Part shown: piece by piece, positions 57,088 through 64,000 of the stretch
Position numbering within the stretch: position 1 is the first letter of the stretch
Layout: every line of letters starts with the position of its first letter
Translations under genes and position numbers: made by a program
DNA from: Amycolatopsis australiensis
GTDB taxonomy: Bacteria; Actinomycetota; Actinomycetes; Mycobacteriales; Pseudonocardiaceae
Reading direction: 5' to 3'
Length of the DNA: 64,000 bases
Assembly: GCF_900119165.1 (NCBI RefSeq)
Contig: NZ_FPJG01000006.1
Coordinates: 2,294,001-2,358,000, forward strand
Notes under the pieces: model-generated
What the model saw: the letters and a program-made list of their open reading frames with translations, nothing else
Told to the model about the DNA's origin: nothing
The model's database searches: none

Positions 57088-57290
57088 AAGCGCCCCAAGG
57101 CGGCCTTCGGTGCGTGTGACGCACCCAAGGTGGCCTTCGGTGCGTGTGACGCACCCAAGGTGGCCTTCGGTGCGTGTGACGCACCCAAGGCGGCCTTCGG
57201 TGCGTGCTCCCATGCCCCCACCGCCACCCTCAGCGGAGGCGCGGCGCGCCGCTGCGTCGGTTCAACGCAACCAAGGCCGCCTTGGGCGCT
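57088..57290. repeat. palindromic 30-bp tandem repeat, locus C
   Basis: Four perfectly phased 30-bp units at 57091-57210; the second and third (57121-57150, 57151-57180) are identical. Each unit contains the near-palindrome GCACC-C-AAGG-TGG-CCTT-C-GGTGC. The left edge is AAGCGCCCCAAGGCGGCCTT at 57088, as at locus A. The right edge AAGGCCGCCTTGGGCGCT (57273-57290) is its inverted copy lacking one C. It lies between the convergent glycosyltransferase and metallopeptidase-like genes. Four reading frames stay open through the units, so spurious proteins are easily called here. Confidence 0.9.
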
Positions 57291-57293
57291 CGG

Positions 57294-57758
57294 TCACTCG
57301 CCTTCGATGACGTCCGGTTCCACGCCGAGGTAGCCCGCCACCTGCTCCACCAGCACGTCGTGCACCAGGTCGGCCAGCTCCGACGGGTCCTTCGCCCGCG
57401 CCTCCAGCGGCCGCCGGTACAGCACGATCCGGGCGCGCGTCGGCATTCCCGTGCGGTCGACCCCGGCCGGGACCAGCCGCGACAACGGCACCTGGCCGTC
57501 GTGCAGCACGCCGTCCGACGGCGCCCGGCCGTTCTCGCGGACCTCCGGCACGTCGTCGACCGCCACGTCGAGCTTCGTCAGCTCCTGACGCCAGCGCGCC
57601 TCGATCGGCTCCAGCGCGTCGAGCACCAGCGCGTCGAACCGTTCCGCGCGGCTCGCGGCGGCGGGCAGGGTCGCCGGGTACAGCGTCCCGCGCAGGCCCC
57701 GGCCGTGCCGGTCCCGTCGCAGGCGCCGCCGCTGTCGGTAGTCACGAGCCGTCGCCAC
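57294..57758 (-). CDS. metallopeptidase-family-like protein (Rv3259 position), zinc motif not seen
   Basis: A 154-residue protein starting (GTG) MATARDYRQRRRLRRDRHGR. It carries the family pattern RFDALVLDALEPIEARWRQE, VDDVPEVRENGR, RARIVLYRRPLEARAKDPSE and LADLVHDVLVEQVAGYLGVE. In typical members the last segment includes an HExxH zinc site; here the aligned stretch is VEQVAGYLG without those histidines. It may have lost catalysis and kept a structural role. It sits in the whiB2-manB block as in mycobacteria and diverges from the DUF3499 gene. Confidence 0.75.
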   Translation of the reverse strand: MATARDYRQRRRLRRDRHGRGLRGTLYPATLPAAASRAERFDALVLDALEPIEARWRQELTKLDVAVDDVPEVRENGRAPSDGVLHDGQVPLSRLVPAGVDRTGMPTRARIVLYRRPLEARAKDPSELADLVHDVLVEQVAGYLGVEPDVIEGE

Positions 57759-57838
57759 GTCCGGAAGTCTATGCGGTCGGCGGGTCGCAGCGCGTGTCGC
57801 CGGTACGAGCTTGCGGCGACGCGCTATCGTTTCGTTTC

Positions 57839-58192
57839 GTGCGGAGCGTACGGAAGTGTTCGCGTACTGGCTGTCTCGAGCCAGCTGTGGCCACGCTGAC
57901 GTATGCCTACAGCGACTCCACCGCCGTCGTCGGCCCGCTGGCCACCGCCTCCGAGCCGCATTCGTACGACCTCTGCGAAGCCCACGCGCTGCGGCTGACC
58001 GTGCCCAAGGGCTGGGAAGTCGTCCGGCACGAAGGCGCCTTCGCCGCGCCGGACCCGTCGGCCGACGAGCTGACCGCGCTGGCCGAGGCCGTGCGCGAGG
58101 CCGGCCGCTCCGACAAACCCGCTCCCGCGCCCGAGCCGGACGGCCCTTCCGGGCGCCGCGGCCACCTGCGGGTCCTGCCGGGCCGCGCCTGA
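57839..58192 (+). CDS. DUF3499 zinc-ribbon-like protein
   Basis: A 117-residue protein with the conserved N-terminus MRSVRKCSRTGCLEPAVATL and Cys pairs (CSRTGC, then DLCEAH) that probably bind zinc. The family block YAYSDSTAVVGPLATASEPH follows. The C-terminus is Pro/Arg-rich and variable. The GTG at 57839 is chosen by the family start; TATCGT lies 8 nt upstream, so it may be leaderless. It corresponds to Rv3258c and precedes manB. Function is unknown. Confidence 0.9.
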   Translation: MRSVRKCSRTGCLEPAVATLTYAYSDSTAVVGPLATASEPHSYDLCEAHALRLTVPKGWEVVRHEGAFAAPDPSADELTALAEAVREAGRSDKPAPAPEPDGPSGRRGHLRVLPGRA

Positions 58193-58272
58193 ACGCGTAA
58201 CCCACTCACCTCGCCGGTAGGCTTTCCGCGCGGCGCAGCGGGCGCCAGGACGACTATTCGCGGGGAGACGGC

Positions 58273-59628
58273 GTGCCAGACCTTTCGGGCATCGTGAAGG
58301 CCTACGACATTCGCGGCGTGGTCGGCGAGCAGCTCGACGCGGCGCTCGTCCGTGACTTCGGCGCCGCGTTCGCCCTGCTCATCAAGCCGGAGGCGCCTTC
58401 GGTGGTGATCGGCCACGACATGCGCGACTCGTCGCCGGGGCTCGCGGCCGCGTTCGCCGAGGGCGTGACCTCGCAGGGCCTCGACGTGGTGAGCATCGGG
58501 CTGGCCAGCACCGACCAGCTGTACTTCGCCTCGGGGTCGCTGAACCTGCCGGGCGCGATGTTCACCGCCAGCCACAACCCGGCCAAGTACAACGGCATCA
58601 AGATGTGCCGCGCGGGCGCGTCGCCGGTCGGCCAGGACACCGGGCTCGCCGAGATCCGCGACACCGTCGAGCAGGGCGTGCCCGAGTTCGAGGGCCAGCG
58701 CGGCACCATCACCGAGCGGGACGTCCTCGCCGACTACGCCGCCTACCTGCGCAACCTGGTCGACCTGTCCGGCAGCCGGCCGCTGAAGATCGTCGTCGAC
58801 GCCGGCAACGGCATGGGCGGCCACACCGTCCCGACGGTCTTCGAGGGCCTGCCCATCGAGGTCGTGCCGATGTACTTCGAGCTCGACGGCAGCTTCCCGA
58901 ACCACGAGGCCAACCCGCTCGACCCGAAGAACATCGTCGACCTGCAGGCGAAGGTGCGCGAGGTCGGCGCGGACGCCGGCATCGCCTTCGACGGCGACGC
59001 CGACCGCTGCTTCATCGTCGACGAGCGCGGCGAGCCGGTTTCGCCGAGCGCGATCACCGCGCTGGTCGCCGTCCGCGAGCTGGCGAAGGACCCGGGCGGC
59101 ACGATCATCCACAACCTGATCACGTCGAAGGGTGTGCCGGAGATCGTCGCCGAGCACGGCGGCAAGCCGGTCCGCACCCGCGTCGGGCACTCGTTCATCA
59201 AGGCCGAGATGGCCCGCACCGGCGCCATTTTCGGCGGCGAGCACTCGGCGCACTACTACTTCCGCGACTTCTGGCGCGCCGACACCGGCATGCTGGCGGC
59301 GCTGCACGTGCTCGCCGCGCTCGGCGAGCAGAACGGCCCGCTGTCCGAGCTGACGAGCGCGTACTCGCGCTACGCGGCTTCGGGCGAGATCAACTCGACC
59401 GTGGACGACCAGGTCGCGAAGATGATGGCCGTCAAGGACGCCTTCGGCACCCGCTCGGGCGTCGAGATCGACGAGCTGGACGGCCTGACCGTGCAGCTGC
59501 CGGGCGGCGCGTGGTTCAACCTGCGCCCGTCGAACACTGAACCGCTGCTGCGGCTGAACGTCGAAGCCGCGAACGCCGAGGCGGTTCAGGGGCTGGTGGA
59601 CGAAGTACTCGCGATCATCCGCAGCTGA
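58273..59628 (+). CDS. manB: phosphomannomutase/phosphoglucomutase
   Basis: Interconverts mannose-6-phosphate and mannose-1-phosphate for GDP-mannose and lipoglycan synthesis; 451 residues. The phospho-Ser lies in FTASHNPAKYNGIKM, the metal loop is AFDGDADRCFIVD, the sugar-binding block GGEHSAHYYFRDF and the phosphate-binding loop RPSNTEPLLRL. The GTG at 58273 gives MPDLSGIVKAYDIRGVVGEQ. It is grouped with manA and the SIS-domain gene, as in mycobacteria. Confidence 0.96.
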   Translation: MPDLSGIVKAYDIRGVVGEQLDAALVRDFGAAFALLIKPEAPSVVIGHDMRDSSPGLAAAFAEGVTSQGLDVVSIGLASTDQLYFASGSLNLPGAMFTASHNPAKYNGIKMCRAGASPVGQDTGLAEIRDTVEQGVPEFEGQRGTITERDVLADYAAYLRNLVDLSGSRPLKIVVDAGNGMGGHTVPTVFEGLPIEVVPMYFELDGSFPNHEANPLDPKNIVDLQAKVREVGADAGIAFDGDADRCFIVDERGEPVSPSAITALVAVRELAKDPGGTIIHNLITSKGVPEIVAEHGGKPVRTRVGHSFIKAEMARTGAIFGGEHSAHYYFRDFWRADTGMLAALHVLAALGEQNGPLSELTSAYSRYAASGEINSTVDDQVAKMMAVKDAFGTRSGVEIDELDGLTVQLPGGAWFNLRPSNTEPLLRLNVEAANAEAVQGLVDEVLAIIRS

Positions 59629-59717
59629 CCCGTCCACCGGTGGAGGGCGGGCTCCCGGGCCGAACTGTGTCCGGAAGGTGCCCTTCACCACACCTCACCG
59701 CGTGGTATGGAGGAACC

Positions 59718-59939
59718 ATGGCCATCACGCTCGACGCCCAGCTCCTCGAGATCCTGGCGTGCCCGTCGCCCGATCACGCCCCGTTGCGGCCCGGGGCGCC
59801 GGACGACCCCGAGGCCGACGCACTGACGTGCACGGAGTGCGGCCGGGTGTACCCGGTCCGTGACGGGATCCCGGTGCTGCTCCTCGACGAGGCCACCTTG
59901 CCGGGGGACCACGGAAACTCCGATGCCGACAGTGCTTGA
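59718..59939 (+). CDS. Trm112 family protein
   Basis: A 73-residue zinc-ribbon protein: MAITLDAQLLEILACPSPDH, then ALTCTECGRVYPVRDGIPVL with the CxxC pair. Trm112 proteins activate methyltransferases in eukaryotes and archaea; the bacterial role is unclear. A good ribosome-binding site (TGGAGGAA) precedes the ATG. Its end overlaps the SIS-domain gene by 17 nt, so the two are co-translated. Confidence 0.9.
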   Translation: MAITLDAQLLEILACPSPDHAPLRPGAPDDPEADALTCTECGRVYPVRDGIPVLLLDEATLPGDHGNSDADSA

Positions 59940-61017
59940 CGACACGCTGCTCGACGACCCCGCGCGGCTGGCCGAGGCCGACAGCGCGGGGCTGCTGCGG
60001 GCCGCCGCGATGGCGGGCGCCCAGGTGCGGGCGACCGCCGAGATCGCCGCGGAGCTGGAGCTGTCCGAGCGGCTCGACATGGGCCGTCCGCGTGCGCTGG
60101 TGCTGATCGACCGGCCGGGCGTGAGCCGGACGGTCACGCGGCTGCTGGCCGCCCTGCTGACGCCGTCGTGCCCGGTGCCGGTGGTCGTCGCCGAGGTGGT
60201 GCCGAGCTGGATCGGCGCGCTCGACGTCGTGTTCGCCCACACCGACGACCCGGGCGACCGCGAGCTCGCCGCGTCGCTGGAGCGCGCCGCACGCTACGGC
60301 GCTTCGGTGGTGCTCTCGGCGCCGTCGGAAGGCCCGGTGGCGGCCGCCGTGGCGGGCAAGGGCCTGCTGCTGGCGCCGCGCGTCCCGGTGCCGCCGGAGC
60401 TGGCGTTCCCGCGCGGACTGGCCGCCGGGCTGCTCACCGCGAACGCGCTGGGCCTGCTGATCTCCGACGTCCAGGTGCTGGCCGACCAGCTCGACCTGGA
60501 AGCCGAGAAGGACTACCTGGCCCGCGAGTCGTTCGCGAACCCGGCCAAGGCGCTCGCGCTGCGGGTCGCCGACCGCGTGCCGCTGCTGTGGGGGCTCGAC
60601 CCGGTCGCGGTGGCCGTCGGCGAGCACGCGGCGCACGCGTTCGCCGCCCACGCGGCCACGGTGTGCGACGTCGAGGACTATCGTCAGGCGCTCGCGCGCC
60701 CCGCCCTGCGGCGGGCGGCGCAGGCGAGTGGCGGAGAGCGTGACATCTTCGCCGATCCGGACGATCCATCAGGTGACATCCCCACCCGGGTGCTGCTCCT
60801 CTCGGTGCGGACCGGTCCGGCCACGGACGCGGCGCGCTACCAGGCGGAGGACCTGCTGCCCGGTGCGGACGTCATCGCCCCGGCCGAGGAGATCGAGGCC
60901 GACGAAATCGTGCGGGCCGCGGTGCTGGCGCTGCGGTTCGAACTGGCGGCGGTCTATCTCGGGCTGGCGGCGGGCAGCATCGGCGGCGCGGGCCGCTTCG
61001 CGCCCGCGACGGCGTGA
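59923..61017 (+). CDS. SIS-domain (phosphosugar-binding) protein, Rv3256c-like
   Basis: A 364-residue protein with tandem SIS-like alpha/beta regions: RPRALVLIDRPGVSRTVTRL, VPVVVAEVVPSWIGALDVVF and SVVLSAPSEGPVAAAV. The second half contains VPLLWGLDPVAVAVGEHAAH. It is related to the bifunctional phosphoglucose/phosphomannose isomerase group by position, but the usual catalytic His-Glu pattern is not clear to me. It lies between manB and manA, pointing to mannose-6-phosphate handling. The ATG at 59923 gives MPTVLDDTLLDD. Confidence 0.85.
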   Translation: MPTVLDDTLLDDPARLAEADSAGLLRAAAMAGAQVRATAEIAAELELSERLDMGRPRALVLIDRPGVSRTVTRLLAALLTPSCPVPVVVAEVVPSWIGALDVVFAHTDDPGDRELAASLERAARYGASVVLSAPSEGPVAAAVAGKGLLLAPRVPVPPELAFPRGLAAGLLTANALGLLISDVQVLADQLDLEAEKDYLARESFANPAKALALRVADRVPLLWGLDPVAVAVGEHAAHAFAAHAATVCDVEDYRQALARPALRRAAQASGGERDIFADPDDPSGDIPTRVLLLSVRTGPATDAARYQAEDLLPGADVIAPAEEIEADEIVRAAVLALRFELAAVYLGLAAGSIGGAGRFAPATA

Positions 61018-61065
61018 GACCCGCCGAGCACCGGCCCCGGCCGGCGCCGAAGGAGTGGAGTTGAG

Positions 61066-62301
61066 GTGACAGTGGAGCTGCTGCGCAACGCGGTGCGGCC
61101 CTACGCCTGGGGATCGCGGACGGCGATCCCCGAGCTGCTGGGCCGTCCGGTACCCGCGCCGCACCCCGAGGCCGAGCTGTGGATGGGCGCCCACCCGGGC
61201 GACCCGTCGCACGTCATCGGCCCCGACGGGACCGAGCGGAGCCTGCTCGAGCTGGTCGACGCCGACCCGGTGACGCAGCTCGGCGAGCGGTGCGCGAAGC
61301 GGTGGGGTGGGCGGTTGCCGTTCCTGCTGAAGATCCTCGCGGCGGAGGAGCCGCTGTCGATGCAGGCGCACCCGTCGGCGGCGCAGGCCGCGGAGGGGCA
61401 CGCCCGCGAGGAGCGGCTGGGCATCCCGCGGGACGCGCCGAACCGCAACTACCCGGACCCGACGGCGAAGCCGGAGCTGGTCTGCGCGCTGACGGAGTTC
61501 CACGCGCTGGCCGGGTTCCGCGCGCCGGACCGCACGGTGAAGCTGCTGAAGGCGATCGAGACGCCGGGGCTGGCGAAGTACACCGGGCTGCTGGAGGCGC
61601 AACCGGACCCGTCCGGGCTGCGAGCGCTGTTCACGACGTGGATCACGCTGCCGCAGTCGTCGCTGGACGCACTCCTGCCGGAGGTGCTGGACGCGTGTGT
61701 CCGGCACGTCCAGGAGCACGGCGAGTTCGCGGTCGAGTGCCGCACGATCCTGGAGCTCGGCGAGGCGCACCCGCGCGACGCGGGCGTGCTGGCGGCGTTG
61801 CTGCTGAACCGCCTGACGCTGCGTGCCGGCGAGGCGATCTACCTGCCGGCTGGCAACCTGCACCTGTATCTCCACGGCACGGCGGTGGAGATCCTGGCGA
61901 ACTCGGACAACATCCTGCGGTGCGGCCTGACGCCGAAGCACGTGGACGTCCCGGAGCTGCTGCGCGTGGTGGACTTCGCGTGCGGTGAGATGCCGGTCCA
62001 GTGCGGCGACACCGGCGGCCGGATGGCGGTGTACCACACGGACGCGCCGGAGTTCGAGCTGTCGCGCGTGGAGTGGGCGTCCGGCCAGGACGACGAGATC
62101 GCGGTCGACAGCACGGGCCCCCAGATCCTGCTGTGCACGGCGGGCGACCTGCTGGTGACGGCCGACGACGGCGAGAAGGTGGAGCTGAGGCGCGGCCAGT
62201 CGGTCTGGCTGCCGGCGGCGGACCCACCGGTCCGAGTGCGCCCGTTGGCGGGCGCGCGAGCCCAGTTGTTCCGCGCGACGGCGGGAACCTGCGAGGACTG
62301 A
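61066..62301 (+). CDS. manA: mannose-6-phosphate isomerase (type I)
   Basis: Zinc isomerase linking fructose-6-phosphate and mannose-6-phosphate, 411 residues. Metal and active-site motifs are PLSMQAHPSAAQAAEGHARE (Gln-His), YPDPTAKPELVCALTEFHAL (Glu) and the C-terminal cupin block LPAGNLHLYLHGTAVEILAN with the second His. SD-like AAGGAG lies 10 nt upstream of the GTG. It completes the manB-manA pathway for mannose activation. Confidence 0.95.
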   Translation: MTVELLRNAVRPYAWGSRTAIPELLGRPVPAPHPEAELWMGAHPGDPSHVIGPDGTERSLLELVDADPVTQLGERCAKRWGGRLPFLLKILAAEEPLSMQAHPSAAQAAEGHAREERLGIPRDAPNRNYPDPTAKPELVCALTEFHALAGFRAPDRTVKLLKAIETPGLAKYTGLLEAQPDPSGLRALFTTWITLPQSSLDALLPEVLDACVRHVQEHGEFAVECRTILELGEAHPRDAGVLAALLLNRLTLRAGEAIYLPAGNLHLYLHGTAVEILANSDNILRCGLTPKHVDVPELLRVVDFACGEMPVQCGDTGGRMAVYHTDAPEFELSRVEWASGQDDEIAVDSTGPQILLCTAGDLLVTADDGEKVELRRGQSVWLPAADPPVRVRPLAGARAQLFRATAGTCED

Positions 62302-62763
62302 AGCCGCGGCTTCTGTGTGCGTTCCGTGTGGCGGCATCCGAGACGATAAGGCTCATCGGGGGGACCCTGGTGCGCTGGTGCGCGCAGCCGGCCCGCTGGG
62401 GGTGGCGCCGGTCGGCACCCGCCCGGCGCCCGTGGGCTGAGGGTGGTGCCGTGAGGGGGCGGCACCACCCTGCTTCGCTCCCGGCTGTGCACCTGGTCGG
62501 GGAGGCCGGGCGTCGCCGGGGGCGGGGTTCGGTGAGGGGGAGTAGCCCCCGCTGCGGGCGCGGGTCGGGGGACGTGCAGGGCGGGAAGTGCCCGCTGGGC
62601 CGCTCGCTCCGACGCCTGGATCGGGTGGTCAGGACGGCGAGCAGCCGCCGCAGCGGTTAGAACGGTTCGGTCAGCGGCGACAGGGCTGGTCGGGGCGGCG
62701 GGCCGGTCGCGGGGATCGGCGAGGTTGCCCGTCCCGCACGGGCGGCGAGCATCGGCGCGGGGC
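62302..62763. other. 462-bp region without a convincing gene
   Basis: Between the manA stop and the C-terminus of the TPR regulator. It contains the hairpin at 62440-62471 and GC-rich sequence with no clear coding pattern; short frames lack starts and domain-like content. I see no RNA gene. Confidence 0.5.
62440..62471. terminator. hairpin downstream of manA
   Basis: Arms AGGGTGGTGCC (62440-62450) and GGCACCACCCT (62461-62471) pair perfectly over 11 bp with a 10-nt loop. It lies between convergent genes and could terminate both. Confidence 0.65.
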
Positions 62764-64000
62764 TCAGACCGGTTCGGTCAGCGCCAGTAACGCCCGCCGC
62801 ACCGCGGCCGCGCTCGCGTCGCGTGCATCGGCCAGGTTCGCCGCCTCCGCAGCCGCTTCCGAAGCCAATCCCTCCTCACCCACCCCTTCATACGCCCGCC
62901 GCAGCACCAGCCACGTCAAGCCCGTCGCCGATCTGCTGCCCATCTCGCGGAACTCGTCCAGGCACGCGCGCAACACCGGGATCGCCCGCGCCGCTTGGCC
63001 CTCGCCGATCCAGCTCGCCGCTATCGCTCGGGTGCACGACAGCTCCCGTGGGCGCTCGTCCAACTCCCGGGCCAGGTCACGGGCCTCCTCGAACGCCGCC
63101 GTCGCGTCGCCGCGGGCGCCCCTTGCCGCCGAGATCGCGCCCAATGTGCGCAGTGACTTCGCCAGTTCCGAACGCGCCATCGTGCCACGCAGCAACGCCA
63201 CCGATTCCGCGATCGCCGTCGCCGCCTGTTCTTCCTCGCCCGTCAGCAGCGCTGACCACGCGTACCCGTGCAACGCCGTGCCGATCTGCCGCGCGTCGCC
63301 GGTCTCGCGGGCCGCCGCCAGGGCAAGCCGGTCGACTGTCCTGGCCTCGGTCACGCGGCCGAGTCGCAGCAGCGCCGCCGACTCCGCCGCCCGGACCAGC
63401 AGCGCCTCCCGTTCACCGTCCACAGTGAACAGCTCGCGAGCGCCGGCGGCCGTGTGCAGTGCCTCTTCCGCGCGGCCGAGCCCGATCAGGCAGTGCGCCA
63501 GGTTCGCCGAAACCCACGCGTGCGTGCGCCGATCTCCCTGGACTTCCAGCTCCTTCGCGCACTCCCGGTACGCGGCGGCCGCCTCCTCGTACTGCCCGCG
63601 CGCGTGCCGCAGCAGCGCCAGGTTGGCCTCCGCCACGACGGCCACCCGGCGATCCTCCGCCCGCGCCAGCACCGTCTCGTACGCCGCCCGCAGGTCCGCG
63701 TACTGCCCGTGCAAGTACAGGTACACGCTCAGCTTGTCCAGCAGCAGCAACGCTTCCCGCGCGTCCAGCGACCCGATCAGCGACATCAGGTTCGCGCGCT
63801 CGGCCGCGAACCAGTCGTCCGGACGCTCGAGCAGCCGAGCCACCAGCGCCTCCGGCAGCGGCTGCGCGAACGGCTCGTGGGCCACGGCCGGCATCGGCAC
63901 CGTCCGGGGCAGGCGCGCCGCCGCCGCGTCCGCGAGCGCCAGCGTCGCCGCCAGCACCGTCGGCGCGCCGCCCTCCTCCGCCGCGCCTTCCGCCGCGTAC
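62764..64000 (-). CDS. C-terminal TPR part of an AfsR/SARP- or LuxR-type regulator (5' end outside window)
   Basis: At least 412 residues of helical repeats, open to the window edge. The segment DDWFAAERANLMSLIGSLDA is the boundary sequence typical of AfsR/NB-ARC-TPR regulators. It is followed by TPR units such as RGQYEEAAAAYRECAKELEV, GLGRAEEALHTAAGARELFT and GDATAAFEEARDLARELDER. DNA-binding and NB-ARC domains, if present, lie upstream of the window. Such proteins regulate secondary metabolism or stress. The exact class cannot be decided here. Confidence 0.8.
   Translation of the reverse strand, partial: YAAEGAAEEGGAPTVLAATLALADAAAARLPRTVPMPAVAHEPFAQPLPEALVARLLERPDDWFAAERANLMSLIGSLDAREALLLLDKLSVYLYLHGQYADLRAAYETVLARAEDRRVAVVAEANLALLRHARGQYEEAAAAYRECAKELEVQGDRRTHAWVSANLAHCLIGLGRAEEALHTAAGARELFTVDGEREALLVRAAESAALLRLGRVTEARTVDRLALAAARETGDARQIGTALHGYAWSALLTGEEEQAATAIAESVALLRGTMARSELAKSLRTLGAISAARGARGDATAAFEEARDLARELDERPRELSCTRAIAASWIGEGQAARAIPVLRACLDEFREMGSRSATGLTWLVLRRAYEGVGEEGLASEAAAEAANLADARDASAAAVRRALLALTEPV

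Noticed and set aside
57091..57210. Tandem 30-bp repeats as a CRISPR array
   Set aside because: Units follow one another directly with no unique spacers, and no cas gene is nearby.
57110..57310. Repetitive 66-residue peptide from repeat locus C (RVTHPRWPSV units)
   Set aside because: It results from the 30-bp period keeping frame through palindromic DNA; several frames are open equally, so translation is not supported.
62001..62660. 219-residue plus-strand frame over the manA end and the gap behind it
   Set aside because: Shares sequence with manA in another frame and shows no protein-like composition.

Overview
The window is 64 kb of very GC-rich, densely coded DNA with many GTG and TTG starts, frequent 4-nt start/stop overlaps, and no phage, IS or tRNA genes that I can see. 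The gene content points to an actinomycete of the Pseudonocardiaceae, most likely Amycolatopsis or a close relative. Evidence includes mycothiol deacetylase MshB, a WhiB regulator, a lipid-droplet-associated protein gene next to xseA, MmyB-type XRE regulators and SARP-like proteins. Three stretches keep a gene order I recall from Mycobacterium tuberculosis: xseB-xseA-Ldp-ispH-DUF6542-ychF with glpX and fumC nearby, typA-lpqW-mshB-Rv1171, and whiB2-Rv3259-DUF3499-manB-(Trm112)-SIS-manA. The genus assignment is inference.

Layout. 1-5.2 kb: an ATP-dependent DNA ligase (cut by the window edge), a membrane-anchored PstS-like binding protein, and a divergent pair of an MmyB-type repressor and an aldo/keto reductase. 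5.2-6.2 kb: a decayed TPR gene. 6.2-15.4 kb: core metabolism and DNA repair (fumC, an FNR, a secreted trypsin-like protease, glpX, xseB, a small unknown protein, xseA, Ldp, ispH, DUF6542). 15.4-24.9 kb: rmuC, a Phd-like fusion protein, sbcDC, an Ada-AlkA protein, ychF and small DUF genes. 25-29.5 kb: two membrane microproteins, a pterin dehydratase and a TPP-riboswitch-controlled thiamine ABC transporter. 29.5-36.3 kb: a second MmyB repressor/hydrolase pair, then an ABC exporter-lipoprotein operon facing a two-component system. 36.4-40.6 kb: a NUDIX hydrolase, trpS preceded by a textbook Trp attenuator, YciI, a Cys-rich microprotein and typA. 40.9-50.2 kb: two oligopeptide-type binding proteins, three permeases (one duplicated) and a convergent fused double ATPase. 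50.3-53.7 kb: mshB with two membrane/unknown genes, a site-2-type protease and whiB. 53.8-62.3 kb: a 1086-aa membrane glycosyltransferase and the mannose-activation cluster manB-Trm112-SIS-manA. 62.8-64 kb: the C-terminus of a TPR regulator that runs off the window.

Regulatory content is the richest part. The trpS leader encodes a 15-aa peptide with tandem Trp codons and mutually exclusive hairpins. The thiamine operon has a TPP riboswitch whose expression platform can mask the ribosome-binding site. The two MmyB-type regulators share a near-identical 23-bp element in their divergent promoters. An iron-box-like site lies upstream of the Cys-rich microprotein. Several genes carry a -10-like hexamer 6-8 nt from the start codon, as expected for leaderless transcripts.

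The most unusual unexplained structure is a family of 30-bp-period palindromic repeats. They lie in the same orientation just behind the stop codons of three unrelated plus-strand genes, at 36.26, 47.99 and 57.09 kb.
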